In this document: in pieces, positions 1-14,200 of the stretch
Numbering within the stretch: position 1 is the first letter of the stretch
Layout: each line of letters starts with the position of its first letter
Assembly: GCA_012845835.1 (NCBI GenBank)
Contig: JABAKD010000016.1
Location: forward strand, 7,709,919 to 7,773,918
Reading direction: 5' to 3'
DNA length: 64,000 nucleotides
Source: Undaria pinnatifida
Taxonomy: Eukaryota; Sar; Phaeophyceae; Laminariales; Alariaceae
The notes under the pieces: generated by a model
The model's database searches: none
Seen by the model: the letters and a program-made list of their open reading frames with translations, nothing else
Told to the model about the DNA's origin: nothing
Translations under genes and position numbers: made by a program

Positions 1-2120
1 CGTTTGGTACTTGCACGGGTCGATGATATTACGGACGCTGCGTGAGGCAGGGGAAATAACAACACCTATTTTTTTTTTTTTTGCAAGGCTCTGCTCTTCT
101 TTCGGTTGAGGAGAGGAGCTCCAAGAAGGAAATCAAGTGTTTATCGTAATCACGCACACACGAGACAAACACGAATAGCAACGTGAAAACCAAAACGAAC
201 TTTTCTAACGACATTGAATAACAACGAAAAAAACAACTGGTTTTGCTAAACAATATTGGGCATAGTATGTTAGCAGCTTCTCGCAAATCAGTCCCGCATT
301 TGACCACAAATCGTAAAGTGATGTGCTTAGATCCCGAATCCACGCGCCACCTAAGGCATTTCTGGTTGACACCCGCAGCATCGCAGTCTTGTGATGGCTT
401 GCGGATATAAGGTCGGAGCATATAATGTGCGCGCGGGAGAGCAATCTATAATCTGGCGCGTTTTTGGCGGTTCCTCCTACTGTATAATGCGTCCCCTCTC
501 CCCTCCCGTACTCCACGTAGGCATGCTACTGTACTGCGTAAGGGTGCAAGCAAAATACAAGCTAAGGCTCTTTCCAAGCTTGAGGAGAGCTCCACACCAA
601 AGAACTGGCGTTGAGACAAAAGCTAAATCGCAACCGGACGAAGGATGCCTGTGGCCTAGGTGTATGCACAGGTATAAACTAGTCGTTGAGGGACCGCCAG
701 GCCCCGAGAGGGAGGAGAGAAAAAGAAAACCGAAGTGTTTGCGGCCGCCGATGACCTGGGGATGGTGGAAAGTTGATGGGGAATAGGGTGGATTATAAAG
801 CGGTATCTAAAAAGGGAAAAAAAATGTTGGCAGACAGGTAATGGGAGAAATAGATACTACTGGTTATTATGCGGAAGAATGTTCGAGAAGTTATATCGGA
901 GCGGAAATCTACGCTACGTCGTACATTGTCGGAGGGCAACAAAATAATTATCAATATAGTTATACAACGAACATGTATGTGTAAAAACACGAGAGGTAGT
1001 CCCGCGGAATTGGAAAGTTAAACTTTTTTTTTGCTCCGAGGCTCCTTCCTACAGTATATTGAGGAGCTCCAAATACCAAAATCCTTCACGAGGGTATACA
1101 CACTACCCCGTAACACGCGCGATCGAAGTATCACACGCAGCTTGCAAAGCTGAGGTTTTGATCAAAAACCTTTGTGGTCGATCTCACCGCTGAAGTGTAT
1201 TTTTTCATTTTTTGAATACCCCCACCGGACCAACGACTTTTGCGACAAACGAAAAAGTGCGACCTACCATTATGTCCGGAAAATACAAGCAACCTTTTGA
1301 CATTATCATTGAAATAAAATGTTGCTTAACGTATACTTTTCCGGACAGAGCAATAGGTGATAAAAACGACGAAAATATTGCCAATATTGCCAAAAACAAC
1401 GAGTAGCCAACGAGCTCTCTTCAGGGCTCTTGTATAGCGACGAACCTAAGGATACGTGAGCGCGTTCGTTGTCACGGTGTGAGAATAGCAGCACGCGTCA
1501 GCACAAGCTATGCACGTGTCTCGCAGGAAAACTTTCATTGGAGTTCGACAGGAAAAATCGGCGTCGTCACCTAACAATCAAGCTGCCCCCGGGGTTGTTT
1601 CGTTACGACAGATGCCGCAATGATCCTCAGTCTTATTCGTCGGGCGTTTTTTTTTCTTCTCACGTCAAAGCCTCAAAGTGTTTCAAGGAGCCCCGTCGTT
1701 AAACTCATCTCCAACTTCTAAAATAATCCTAGTCTTAGCTTCAAGTGTTTCGTCCCCATGTCGGAACTGCGCTGTTAAACGGGTGAAGGCAAAAAATGCT
1801 ACCTCTATTGTAAAACGCGTCAAGCATAATCATTACTTCAGGAATCCTACCAGTAAGAAACTCTTGTTGCCATAGAAGGGTTACCGTTGCCGTCGCACAT
1901 GTCCAGGGCATGCGTGACGCACACTCCCCTTCCCCCCCCCCCCCCATCCAACACGCATGAGGCACCCTGTATGGTCCCTTGGAGAACTAACTGACGACAG
2001 GTTCCGTCTCGAAAAGGGGTGCGTGGTCAACAGTCAAACGACCAGGGCAAACAACAAATGAGAACTCCCCCCTCCCCTCCCCCGCCCCCCGCTCCTCCCC
2101 GAAGCATGCATGAGGCACAC
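1..2120. other. No gene recognised; retroposon tail at the right end
   Basis: AT-rich sequence with short poly-T tracts at 70-82 and 1026-1033. Short frames on both strands (for example 205-516 minus) lack splice borders and family motifs. The next exon of gene 1 (phase 1) would be expected here or left of the window; none was recognised. Confidence 0.5.
1985..2097 (+). mobile_element. Minimal LINE 3' end with C tail
   Basis: Contains TTCCGTCTCGAAAAGGGGTG, GCGTGGTCAA and AACAAATGAGAACTCCCCCC, the same terminal block as the longer copies, followed by a C-rich tail. It is a very short, 5'-truncated copy. Confidence 0.6.
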
Positions 2121-2262
2121 CTTGTATGGTCTCTTGGAGGGCCGGAAATAGGAAGGCAGAAAGTACTTCGAGGTCCGTCAAAGTCAGCACACTCGCCGCT
2201 GGCTTGCGGCCGCTGCTGCCAGTCGCTGGACATGTTCTCGCCGAATCCGGCCTTAAAATGCC
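2121..2262 (-). CDS. Gene 1, tentative exon 13 (continuation of the DUF4062 module)
   Basis: Acceptor catcttgacag|GGC is phase 0, agreeing with exon 12; donor ATACAAG|gtgtgc leaves phase 1. The frame starts GILRPDSARTCPATG, passes a basic, Ser/Gly-rich linker, and reaches SVLTLTDLEVLSAFLFPALQ. In relatives the equivalent place holds a strand-helix S-V-T-E-L-E-I, which L-T-L-T-D-L-E-V resembles. All three minus frames are largely open here, so the frame is chosen on phase and this motif. No following exon was recognised in 1-2120. Confidence 0.4.
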
Positions 2263-5200
2263 CTGTCAAGATGGTGGAGCATGATTCCAGAGATTTGGAG
2301 GGGGGGGGGGGGGGGGGGGGGGGGGGAAGTGTACTAATTTGTTGCTTGCCTTATTCATCTGACCATTGACCACGCATCATCCCTTTTGAGACGGAGATGG
2401 GGATGGGGGGGGGAGGGGGGGGTTAGGCGCGAGAGAGAGTTGCAGGAAAGCATCCATGTGCGTGTGAGGTAAGGTAAGCCAGGTAAGGTAAGCCAGGGTG
2501 CTCGGGTTAAAAAAAAATGCGCGTGATAATGTTGCTTTGGGCCTTTTGGCTCATGAACAGTGCAGGTGTTCTTATTCTATTTCCTGCTGGGGTGAGGACC
2601 GCCAAAAAAAGAACTGTTTTTCTTGATTAAAAAAATAAATAAAAGCGAAAAAAAAAAGCGAAAAAAAAAAAAAATGTACCTCTACTCGTACCGCTCGACG
2701 GGCACCCCCCCATGACCTGCAGAAGTAGGGGCAGTAGGTAGGTAGTAGTAGTGCATACAACAGTACGTCGACTAAAATTCAGTGATACATAAAAAGGGAT
2801 GCCAGTGATTTTTGAGCGGCTTCGCATGAAATGATTCGAGGGAGCCTCCGCAAAAAAAACACCTACGAGGTACCACTCCATCGTATAACACGCGTCTGTT
2901 TAGAACCCGGGTACAGCGAGCTAGAAAGCGATAAGGCTGGACACGCGCCACGGCAGAGGTGCACTAGCTCTTGTTTTTTGCCTTCTGAGGGTGGTGGCTT
3001 GGTAACAATGGTCCATACGATTTGGAGGAAACCCGGAAGTTGGACCCGCCGATGGGCAATCGCTCGGCCCAGCTGCATCATTTGGAGAAAAGTTGAAACG
3101 TGCTACCCGACGCTGAGCAATCGCTTGGCGGCGCTGTGTATCTGAACGAAACTAAAATGTGCTACCCGCTGAGCAGCCGCTTGGCCTAACTGCAATATTT
3201 GGAGAAAATAAAAAACGTGCTGCTACCCGCTGAGCAATCGCTTGGTCTAAGCAGCTGTATACAGCGCAACGTATCGCAAACTAAGGACGACACTCCGGCG
3301 AAAAAAAAGCAAAAACGATTTGTCAACGGGGGACCACAGTAAATCCTATATACTCCTAATTTTTCACGGGCACTTTTTTCGTCCTGATTTCTATGTTTCC
3401 CTAAAATATTCAAAAGCTGCAGCCTTTTTATCGTAGCACGAGTCTACATGCTCTAAGAATAGTCTTATCCAGATGTTTTTAAAGAAGATCGTGCAGCAGC
3501 GTGCGTATGCGTTGATGCCGCCGCGCGCGTCGCAAACTCTCCCTACGGAGCCGCGCGCGCGTCGTGAAAATCTCCCCTACAATACGCTTCGGACACACAC
3601 CCTCTACCCCTCTAGCCCGGGCTGTTTTGTGCTACCCGATGCTATAATCGTAACTGCTGTGTTCGACGATTCCTTCGTCTGATGTCCTGATGTCTCAAAA
3701 GGAATGAGATGAATGAAGAAGAACATACCTCAGGGAGGCCGAGGTAGGGAATGGTGTTGTTTCAAGGACAATTAGGAACAGCATCAGTGGGCGGAGTCTT
3801 GTCTAATAAGGGTAATAGGTAGAACGGCCCCGGATGCTGCTGCGGCGACGGCAATCCCTAAAATGAGTGATCGCGCCACACATAGCGTATATCACGCCGG
3901 CGGTCGCTTTAGGCTACCCTGAGTTCGTTCTGCTTTCACCTCTCCTGCTGACAGTGTGCAGATAACGAAATGGCACTTTAGCCAACGAAACGGAACGTTT
4001 AGCCAACGAAACGGCACTTTAGCCCACGAAACGGCACAATAGCCAACGAAGCGGTGCGACAGCAGACAAAACGGTACATTGGCTAACGAAACGGCACGTT
4101 AGATGTTAGACCAACACCGAGCCCCGCTTGCCGCGGAACAGGCCGAACTGTAGTCGATCCCTCTGCGATTCACACCTTCAGCCAGGGGTTTTCATGGAGG
4201 ATAGAGGCGTTGACGCTACCCGCTTGAAGTTCAACGTCGTTCAGTTCCCCAAGGCAGCACACCAGGTAGGGCCGACACCTATTGATTCCGTCCTAAGAGA
4301 AAATATCGACAGGGGGGGGGTGTAATCATATCAAGCACGGCCGCAGACTTAGGCCATCATAGATCCTAGCATCCCTACATGCCGGGACGGAGCACGTCAG
4401 ATTTTCCCCGACCAAGCAGACTTCGCGTACAGTGCAGGGGGAGGGGGGGGGGGGTACTCGTTCGTGCATATAGCCGTAGTCGTATGACCGTAGACCTTGG
4501 TAGTCGTATGATGCATGGCCGTAGTCTTCAAAGCATAGACCCTCGCATCCTTGCAGTGCCGGGACGGAGCGCGTCGGGTTTTCACACCGACCAGACAGAC
4601 GTTGCTCACACCAAGCGCGAAGCGTCGTGAGGTTGTTCAGCGAGGATGGCTTGAAATTTACGTGTACCAGCTAAAAAGTTGGCCCCAAAAACAAAGTATG
4701 ACGACGACGCGGGGTCGACATGCTGTTCCAGACGTACGTATAATGCAATGATTTTTACGATTTTCACGTTTATTGGTAGTGTATATAGATGCACGCCTTG
4801 CCTTACTTCAGCTATATACGTGTATCAACTATCGCTTGTTTTTCATTTTTTTTGTGCATTCCTCAGTCGAGGAGCCTCGTAAAAAAGACAAAAACGCCAC
4901 CAAACCATGCCACCTCTGCTGTAACAACAACAACAACAATAACAACAACAACAATGTCGTGCGCGTTCAAGGGCTGGTTGAGCGGTACAATACGCACCAG
5001 CACTGAGTTAATACCCTGAGGAGTTTGGAGGTCCTCGACGGACAGGCCCCTGCGTACATCCATGTACCCAAAGGAAACCCCTCTCGAATCCAGGATCTCC
5101 TTCAAAGCAGGGGCCGCGACAGATTTGAAGGCCTCACGTTCGAGCACCATGTCCCACCGGGTAGACAGATACAGCGTGAACTCTCTCATGTGTCTGGACA

Positions 5201-8200
5201 GGAAAAGGTATACGACAACAACAAAAAGAGGTAACGGCAACACACACCAAAACTGTCAAAATGAAGAAACAAGAGGAATGCGATTTTTCAGTGCGAATTA
5301 GGCAGGAACAAAGAAAAAACGATTTTTCTTTACTTGGATTTAGTATGAACCCCTCCTGTCTAGGTCTAGAAAATAGAGGTGGCTTCGGGGCTTTTTTTTT
5401 CTTTTCCAGATACCCCGACGTGCGCGGTATGGACGGCCAAGAAAAAAAAACACTTCCACGCGGTCCGTGAAGTGTATTCAGCGCAAGGGTGAGAAAAAAA
5501 AAAAGAAAAAAAGTACTCTCAAGTTTTTTATACTATTCTTAAGAAGTCGGCTCTCGCAGTACGAGCCTTTTTTTTACATTATTCTGAACCCCATACTTAA
5601 CCTCAATAACCTATACGTCATTTCGGAGAAGGTGGCGCCTTTTGTCACCACATGTACGGACGGGACGTTTTTCACGCCTCAGACAGATGATCAACCCCTA
5701 CGTCATGATCTAGATATTTCAGGGAAGATATGTATGATCTGTATGATCTAGCTCATGGTGCCGGGTGGAAGGCGTGCGATCTACATGATCTAGCACATGT
5801 TTCCTCGGCTGGACATGTGCTCACTAGATACGGATCCAGCACAACAGATCATAACGGCAGGTACGGGATATACCGTCGATGACCTGCATACGATCTGTAA
5901 ATGATCTGTAGATGATCTGTACACGAAATGTAGCTGATCTGTAGCTGATCTGTAGATGGTCTAGATCATGATCTGTCCGAGGTGTGAATGTTTTTTCATA
6001 CTCTAAAAATGATACCACAGCAGTAGTAGTTCCGGGCGTGTGTTGTTCCCAAAAAAAATGTTGAGTGCGGTTCAAAAAAAAAGGGGGGGGGGGGGGAAAC
6101 CCTCGGTCCGATTTCTATTAGAATAGGCACATCTATAATGTGCCCACACAGGAAAAAAAACAAAAAACACACCGCACACCTGTTACGCTGCGCTTGGTCG
6201 ACGTCGAAGCCGATGACGCACTCGAAAATGCCGGAGGATCCCACGACGGCGTCGTTTGACTCTGTCAGGAAGGCGTGCACCGCGTACTTACCGGGGAGAC
6301 AGGGACCCTCCTCGAACCGTACCTGGGTGCGTCGAAACGGTGACGACACAAAGAGAAAAAAAAATCGCTTTTTCGAGAGCGGCAAGGAAGGAAGCCAATC
6401 ATATCAAGAAAGAACAATCCGTGGTTTGGCACGCGCTACTCGCACGGCAGAGGCGCACTGGCTCTTTTTTTGTTTTTTTTTGCCTACGGAGGGTGGTGGC
6501 TTGAAGAGCCTCTACATAATACACGCCTCGGCCAATTAAAAAAACTGGTTTGGTTTTTGAACAAACCGAAAGCGAAACCCCTGCCCTAGGTGTACAAAAA
6601 CAAGAAATGACGAATTTCCGAAGATTTTTTGGGGGTTGAGGAGCCCTCGTCATTCAGAAGAACACCTGCGCCAGAAAAAAAAAAATGGTATACCCGTTCT
6701 CGTTTTGGGTTGCGAGTGAGAACGAGACGTGTGCGGCCAGCTTCTCTGGCGGGCACGGGGGCTCCTCCTCTCGAACCGTGTATACCTGGTTTCGGAACGG
6801 TGACAATTCCGAATCGCGGTCACTGCTCAAAATTGAAATATAACCCGCATACCAAGCATTCTTTCGAATCGTTTTGCGCTAGTAAACGCCCCTAACGACT
6901 GCTGCCACATATGAGGAGGGGGGGCGGGGGAAGGGTGTACTCGATACCCATTATTAATAGTGGTCGTAGTCGTATGACCATAGACCCTTGCATCCGTACT
7001 GGAGCACGTCGGGTTTTGACCAACCAGGCAGACATTGCTTGCACCAAGCACGAAGCGCCGTGGGGTGTTCGGCGAGGCGCATGAAGGGTGAACTGCAACG
7101 TTCCAAGGACCGCTCGTGAGACGGACTTCGGCACCTTGTGCCCACTTTCTTGCTTATGGATGACAGCACCAATGAGTTACTTTGTTTTTTGGTGTGGTCA
7201 CTACAGAGAGGGGGGGGCGGGGGGGGGGGGGGGGGAGGGGTACTCAATTTGTGCATGGCCGTAGTCGTATGACCATAGACCCTCGCATCCCTACCGTGTC
7301 GGGACGGAGCACGTCGGGTTTTCACCAACCAGGCAGCATGAGGGGGAGGGGATAATTGGAATCATAAGAGTTTGGGAACAAAAAAATGCAGCGGTCAGAT
7401 TGGCCACTGTGTGTTCAACGTAGTCCGTACGCTTACGAAGAACAACGAGTTTCGCGTTTGTATTGGTGCAGTATTCCTGTTTCTTATTGGTGTACCGTAG
7501 GCATGTGTCAGGCGACTCACAGCCCTACCGCGTGCCATGACCTGAATGAAAATATTGCACATCAGCCATCACAACACACCGTTCCCGCGCTGGTCCCCAG
7601 AAAGTTCTTTCGAACGATGCACGTGCCGGCTGCAGGCTCCTCTCCCCAGGCGACGACGCCAAGCCAGTCCCCGTTCGGAGCAGCGGTGTCGTAATTGAAT
7701 CGGTACTCCACCTGATTGATGGTTGGGGAAGAGGCGACGATTAACGTGGGTGTAGCCTGACAGCCGGCGTCCATAAGCCCTGCAACAACTGCCTGAAAAC
7801 TATTTGACTGATTCTGCGACACCCCTTCCCCCCCCCAAACCCAGCGATAGTTTTTTAACGATCGTTCAATGGCTGCTCGACACGAGGAAGCATTCGGGTC
7901 CCTTTATAAGGGGCCTTGCTTTTGCAGCGTCCCGGGGTCACCAGCGCGAGTGACCCACCCCCCTGCTCTATGCAGCCACAGGGTTTCGCTTTCGGTATGG
8001 ATCCCCAACGGAGTGGTTAGCTACGCCGCAATCGCCAAGCAATCGCCAAACGTATCTTTTTGTCTGCGAGGTACAGAGTCACCCTGGGGGTGCGAGTGGC
8101 TCAGACTGTGGGTATTAAAAATTGGGGGTACCCCCTCCCCGTCGTAGCCTTGATCGATGCTAAAAAAAAAAAAAAAATCGAGTCGTTCTACGGTAGAGCC

Positions 8201-11200
8201 CTTCCCCCCCAACTTTTCTTTCACGAAATCGCCGGTTTTGAAACCAGCTCCCGGCCGTAACGCCTGAAACGCGGCGCCCCTTGCCCCCGCCCCCCCCGAC
8301 ATCATCGTTCGATAGTCCTTTGCAAAACAACAAAAATAAATGGAGATTGTATTTTTTCATAGAATCATTCCTCGTGTCGAGGAGCCAATAAACGTTCGTC
8401 AAAGAAATCGCCGGTTTTGGGGGGGGGGGGGGGCTATCGTAGAATCAGTCTCTCAGGGTTTTTTTCTTTGTGTGCGAAGGACTACATATATAACGATGAC
8501 GTCGGGGAGGCAAGGGACACCGTATTTCAGGATATCCGGCCGTGAGCTGGTTTCGAAACCGGCGACGAGAAGAGTTGGGGGTGTTGTAGTATAAGATGCG
8601 TGCAACGATAGAAGAAGCAGATAGCAGTTTTCGTCTGAAATGAACGGTTTTCTGAAGGACGGGGCCCGTCAACCCAAAGGACGGGGCCCGTCAACCCAAA
8701 GGACGGGGCCCGTCAACCCAAAGGACGGGGCCCGTCAACCCTAAATCGTCGGAAATAGGCCATTTTTTTTGTCTTCTTGCTTTTCATGACTCTCGTTGTG
8801 TTGTACCCTACCTAGGCCATGGGGTTTTATTCTTATTGTTATTTTTATTTTTTTCATTTTATTTATTTTATTTTATTTTATCCGGTAGAAGTTTTGATTT
8901 TGTCCAAAGCAGTTTATAGGAGAGGTCTTAAGCTCCCGAATCGAGGGGTAGTACTAGTAAAAAACAATGTTGCGCCTCTATCGCAGCCCGCGTGTGGACT
9001 AGAACGACGCATTTACGCTATTTTTTTTGTCGTCCGACAATGTATAGCATGATGAGTGTCAACATCGATCACCCGTAAAAAAAATCCCAAAAAGTACACT
9101 TAACTTACTGAAAATTCTTCTTCTTTTTTCTTCTTTTTTTTTTTGCTTCTTGCTGCACGGCGCAAATTTGATGCGGTCAAAAAAATCGGTTGGTTTATGA
9201 ATTTCGTTCGAACTTTTGTTAATGAATCGAGATTACCCAGCCCGAAACAAAAAAAACACATCGAAAACAAACAAAACAAGGATGCGTGCATTCACGCCGT
9301 ACATGATAGAGGACAGCGCCTCTCTAAACCCCCGCGTGACCATCTTGGGATTCTCAGCGGGGAAAAAAGCTGACGACAAAAAATGGTGATCCCAGCGTGG
9401 ACTACTCCGTGATTGGGGGGAGGATAAGAGTTGATGCCCGCACTAAACTGCAAGGATTCGTGCGACACGGGGACGCATGCAACAATAAGGATAGCATTTT
9501 TCGTCTGAAAATGATTTCTGAACGACGGGGCTTCTTTGCCCCCAAAAATCGTCGGAAATATACTATTTAATAGGCTCTTTTTTTTGTTTTTATTGCGCGA
9601 CTATCGTTTTGTGTACCTGAAAAATCGGCGATGGGATTTTCTCATCCGGTCAGCAGGTTTATTTTTCTCTAAAAAAACAAAAACCGTTTTTTTTTTGGGC
9701 CAAGACTTTTTTTTTTTTTTTTTTGCACAATTATCGATTCGTGTACCTGAAAAGTCGGCGATGGGATTTTCTCATCCGGTCAGCAGGTTTTATTTTTCTC
9801 CACGAAAAAAAAACAGTTTATTTTGGGCTAAGAAGGACGTGTCTATCGTGTCTTGGCGTGTCTTGATGTGTCTTGACGTGTCTCCACGTGTATTGTCGTG
9901 TCTTGACGTGTTTTGACGTGTCTTGACGTGTCTTGACGTGTCTTGACGTGTATTGACGTGTCTTGACGTGAGTTGACGTGAGTTGACGTGTCTTGACGTG
10001 TCTTGACGTGAGTTGACGTGTATTGACGTTTCTTGACGTGTATTGACATGTATTGGCGTGTATTGACGTGTATTGACGTGTATTGACATGTATTGACGTG
10101 TCTTGACCTCCCAAAGTGAGAAACCTCAGACAAAGAAGGGGTGAACCGCTATCGTAGCGCGCGCGTCCTCGCACCGCAGCATGCAGCATGGACCTGCCTA
10201 CCCGTACTGCTGGGCGCTCGCACGCATTGCCCCTACAAGTGGATGGTTGGAAACACCCTTTAAATATTTTTGTTTTTGTTTTATCGCTGCGAATCTGACC
10301 CAAAACCATTTCTGTTTTTTTTTGTTTTTTGTCATGTTTTTTGTTTTTGTTTTGTTTTTGCACCGCGCAACGCGGTCAAGCAAGTCGGTTGGTTGTGTGT
10401 GTTTCGTTTTTGGGCATGACAATTCGATACAACTCAGCCAAAAAAAAACGAAAAAGTGAAAACACAAAAAAAAAGGCATTCGTGCATTCACGTCGTGCAG
10501 AAGACGGAGATGGCAACTGCTCGTGGAGCTACAGGGTCGCCTAGACTCTTGCCACCTCCACCAATACCCGAGAGAACACGACGAACAAAAACCCCGATGT
10601 GATACCGTACCACACTCCCATTGCGACCTACCTGGCATAGACCAATAGAGCTATAAGTCGGCAGATTTTCACGACAAATAACTAGTTGCTAGTCCCCGTT
10701 CGTCAACTAACTGACTTTACTCAGAAAATAGGCTGGCAAAGCCGGTTGATTGATGGCCAGCCGACTTGCCGACTTAAGTCGGGCGAGCGAAGGGAGCCAA
10801 AAATTATCTCCTCCCCGGCGGAGGGGGCTCCGGCCCCGAAAAAAGAAAAAATGGCTTCCCGCATTAAAACAACTTTTCTACACGTATGGAAACCCAGTGT
10901 AAATCGGATAACCCGACACCTACGTGGAACCGACTAAACTATTTAGTCCGACTAGTAACTAAAGTAGTTTGTGACTTAGGGCGTTCCCACTCACAGCTTC
11001 GAAAAAAAAAAAAAAAAAAAGTAAACCTAAAAATGGTATAGCATTTTTCCGCTGCGAGGAACTTGTGCGAAGCAGGATACACCTGGTATCATATTGATGT
11101 TGCATGTGTCAAGTTGTCTGCGTTGGCGAATGATGGGAGGATTTGGCGAGCGGAAAGGACGAATTTCCAGGGCTTTAGCACGGATCATAAAAAACCGGCC

Positions 11201-14200
11201 CACGGATCAGATCGGGTCGGTTCACAACGCTTAAAAGGCTCGTGGGTCAAGTCGGGGCGGATCGAGAGGTGTTTGAGCCTCTCATGGGTCGGATCTGGTC
11301 GGGTCTGGTCGGGGCCGGGGCGGGCGTGGCGGGAGGTGTTTGAGCCTCTCACGGATCGGGGCGGGTCGGATCCGGTCGGGTCGGGTCGGGTCGGGTCGGG
11401 TCGGGTCGGGTCGGGTCGGGTCGGGTCGGGTCGGGTCGGGTCGGGTCGGGTCGGGTCGGGTCGGGTCGGGTCGGGTCGGGTCGGGTCGGGTCGGGTCGGG
11501 TCGGGTCGGGTCGGATCGGGTCGGGTCGGGTCGGGTCGGGTCGGGTCGGGTCGGGTCGGGTCGGGTCGGGTCGGGTCGGGTCGGGTCGGGTCGGGTCGGG
11601 TCGGGTCGGGTCGGGTCGGGTCGGGTCGGGTCGGGTCGGGTCGGGTCGGGTCGGGTCGGGTCGGGTCGGGTCGGGTCGGGTCGGGCCGGGTCGGGTCTCT
11701 TTGTAACATTACGGGTCGAACCGGGTCATCCTTACCCGATCCGACCAGCGAGACTTGATCCAACCCGTGAAAAAGTCCTGATCACTGAATTGCTGTCGGC
11801 GGGGCACGTTAAAACCTGTGCTTAAAACCGGGCTTCGGCCGGGTCCCTCCCGTTTTTATATTATTTTTACGTGCGGCGGAAATTACAGTAGAAGCTCTCA
11901 CTTTTCGCTCGCTTGCAATAAGACCGAAAGAAAAAGGCATATCTAACAAAAAAAAAAAAAAACTCTTGAAGGAATCCCAAGCCACCACCCTCTTCTACGA
12001 GTACGTATTAATAGTTTTTTTTTTTCAAATCCGACATGCATGGCGGCGAGTGTGTGGTGTCTCGTCGCTTTCTGTTGGATATTTACCTCCAGGGGCGAAC
12101 CACATTCCAGCCGTGGAAAACCCGGGTCGAGACCAGCGGCGGCACGACCACCGGGGGTGATAATCGGTGGATTTCGTTGACCGCGCTGGACGATCTTGAG
12201 GTCGACGTGGGCCATGTCAATCTTTTTTTGCACGGGGAAGAAAAGGACACACGCATACACGTGGCACACAAAGGGGGGGGGGGGGCGGCGTACACACATG
12301 CAAGGGTCAACTGTTAGGAATGCCGCCCTGTAATACCAGAACAAGGAAGAGCTTAGCCTTAGCCCGTTTAGAAGCGCGCCCCACGTTGTTTGCAGACAAA
12401 TCACTTGGAATTAGTACAGGTTGGATATGTACCCACCTTTTGGGAGACCAACTACTCGGGGTAATTAGTGTGGCTTTACTTTCGAGTCATCCCACGCCAA
12501 GGGCTGCAATTTTTTTGGGCCACATACTTCTGGCCCGTTGAGGTCCTCGACCGTTGTAGAAACATCGGTCAGAATCATAGTTTATTCGTGCATTCGTTCA
12601 TAAGGACGAGCGCATAGCGCGTAGAAAACCGAACGTTGGTCGGTTTTGCGCGAGCGAATGTCTTCGAAAGCCATTCTTCGGGTGAGATCATGAGCTAGCT
12701 CCTCTTCTTTTAGAGCCCAGTAACTTCTGCTTCACCCCTGGTGTGGCGACAAAATACCCGGGAGAAAAACTGTGGTTTCGTTTTTTTCCCGGTAGTTCAA
12801 GGATTAAGACGAAGCTAATTCATTGTGCATTGAGCTGACGGGGGGGGGGGGGGGGACGACCTGGGTAGACTGGCCGACGCTCATATTGTGGAATGGGACC
12901 GTGTGTTTCTGTCGAGTTCTATTTCACCCTGCCGACTGACTCCCCGGCGCTCAGAATCGCGGGTGGTCTAGGAAATCTGGTTGCTCATAACGCGGCACGC
13001 GATCGTGCGTTCTCATTTCCTTTTGTTTGTCGTCCTGCCGACTCTCCCCGCTAGGAGGTGGGGGCTATTTGGCTTACCACAAATGGTGGTCTCACGCGTT
13101 CCCTGTCCTCGTCACCACCTACAGGGACACATGCCATGGTTGGTAAAAGGGGGGGGGGGGGGGGGGGACTATTTTTCTTTCTGAATGTTCCCTCCTTTGA
13201 GAAACTCGCCTTTGAAAACTGAAACTGTGTAACCCCCAGCGAACAATCCCCAGGGCAAGGTATACAACTCCCATAGCCCAAGTATGCAACTCTCATGGCT
13301 TAGATATACATGTGTATATCGAGAAACGAGAACATCGCGAAAGCAAACGATAACTCCAGTTGAGATGGGGGTAGATTGCGAGTCTAATTGCGGAGTCTCC
13401 CCGTTAGCCAGAACGGGTTTTGCCGAAAAGTGCTGCACACCCTCGTAGCAGACCAAGGCTACCGTAGGCTCGGGGAGATGCTATGATGATGTTATCATGC
13501 ACCCCTTTTTCCCAACCGATTTTTTTAGTTTTTGTTTTTGAGCCACTCACGACGAGTGACTCGGTACTCACCGACAAAAGAAGACATTTTAGGCGATTTT
13601 CTCTTGGCGCGGCGTATAGACAAACCACGACGTTGCGGATTGCGTATCGCAAAATGAAAAGAGCAGCTTTAGCGCCGCACTCCCGATATGAAGACCAAAC
13701 ACTTGGAGTTAGACTGGTAAATGGGTTAAAACCGTCAAGGAACATGGAGGTCACTCGCGCGAGTAACCCCGAGCCATCATTGCCAAAAGAGTCCCCAAAA
13801 CATAGGCCCCCTACGATAGGTAGCCAGAACCTGGATGCGTTGGAGGGGGAGATAAGTAAATTAGACGTATGTGACATGGATTAGTTTGGTAGACTAGAGA
13901 GTAGCGAGAAAACGGTCGCGCTATCCTAGAAGATAGATGGTGGCCGCAGACGGCGAAACAGGACGGGGATAGGATAAGCAAACCTTTTTTATGTAATAAA
14001 TGGAAAAAGCGTACTGAGTGCCCAAAATGTTGGAGGTGTCCTCTACTAGCAGTAGGAACGGTGCTCCCGTCTCGAAAGGGATGCGTGTGGTCAATGTTCT
14101 AATGACTAAGGCAAGAGCAACAAATGAGTACGCCCCCCCCCCCTCACCCCCCCCTCCCCCCATCCCCTCCCCCCATCCCCCCCCCCTCATCCCCTCCCCC

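Noticed and set aside
3735-3815. Minus-strand candidate exon (acceptor acccttattag, donor CTGAG|gtatgt) after exon 12
   Set aside because: Its frame (TRLRPLMLFLIVLETTPFPT) does not fit the domain, and its donor region resembles a repeated sequence (CCTGAGGTATGTTC) also at 22.93 kb.
4176-4264. Plus-strand exon with acceptor caccttcag and donor CACCAG|gtaggg
   Set aside because: The minus strand of the same bases carries the DUF4062 strand motif with matching phases; the plus frame has no family pattern.
9790-10363. Minus-strand frames of about 100-180 codons (HVNTRQDTS repeats)
   Set aside because: A product of the stop-free decamer array; all three minus frames are open and none has a conserved start or motif.
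11063-11763. Long open frames on both strands through 11.0-11.8 kb (repeating RVGSG and DPTRP)
   Set aside because: They arise from the GGGTC pentamer, which contains no stop in any frame. No protein-like flanks or splice signals.
12093-12230. Plus-strand exon overlapping gene 1 exon 8
   Set aside because: The plus frame is open with fair codon use, but no donor of quality follows and the phase chain supports the minus strand.
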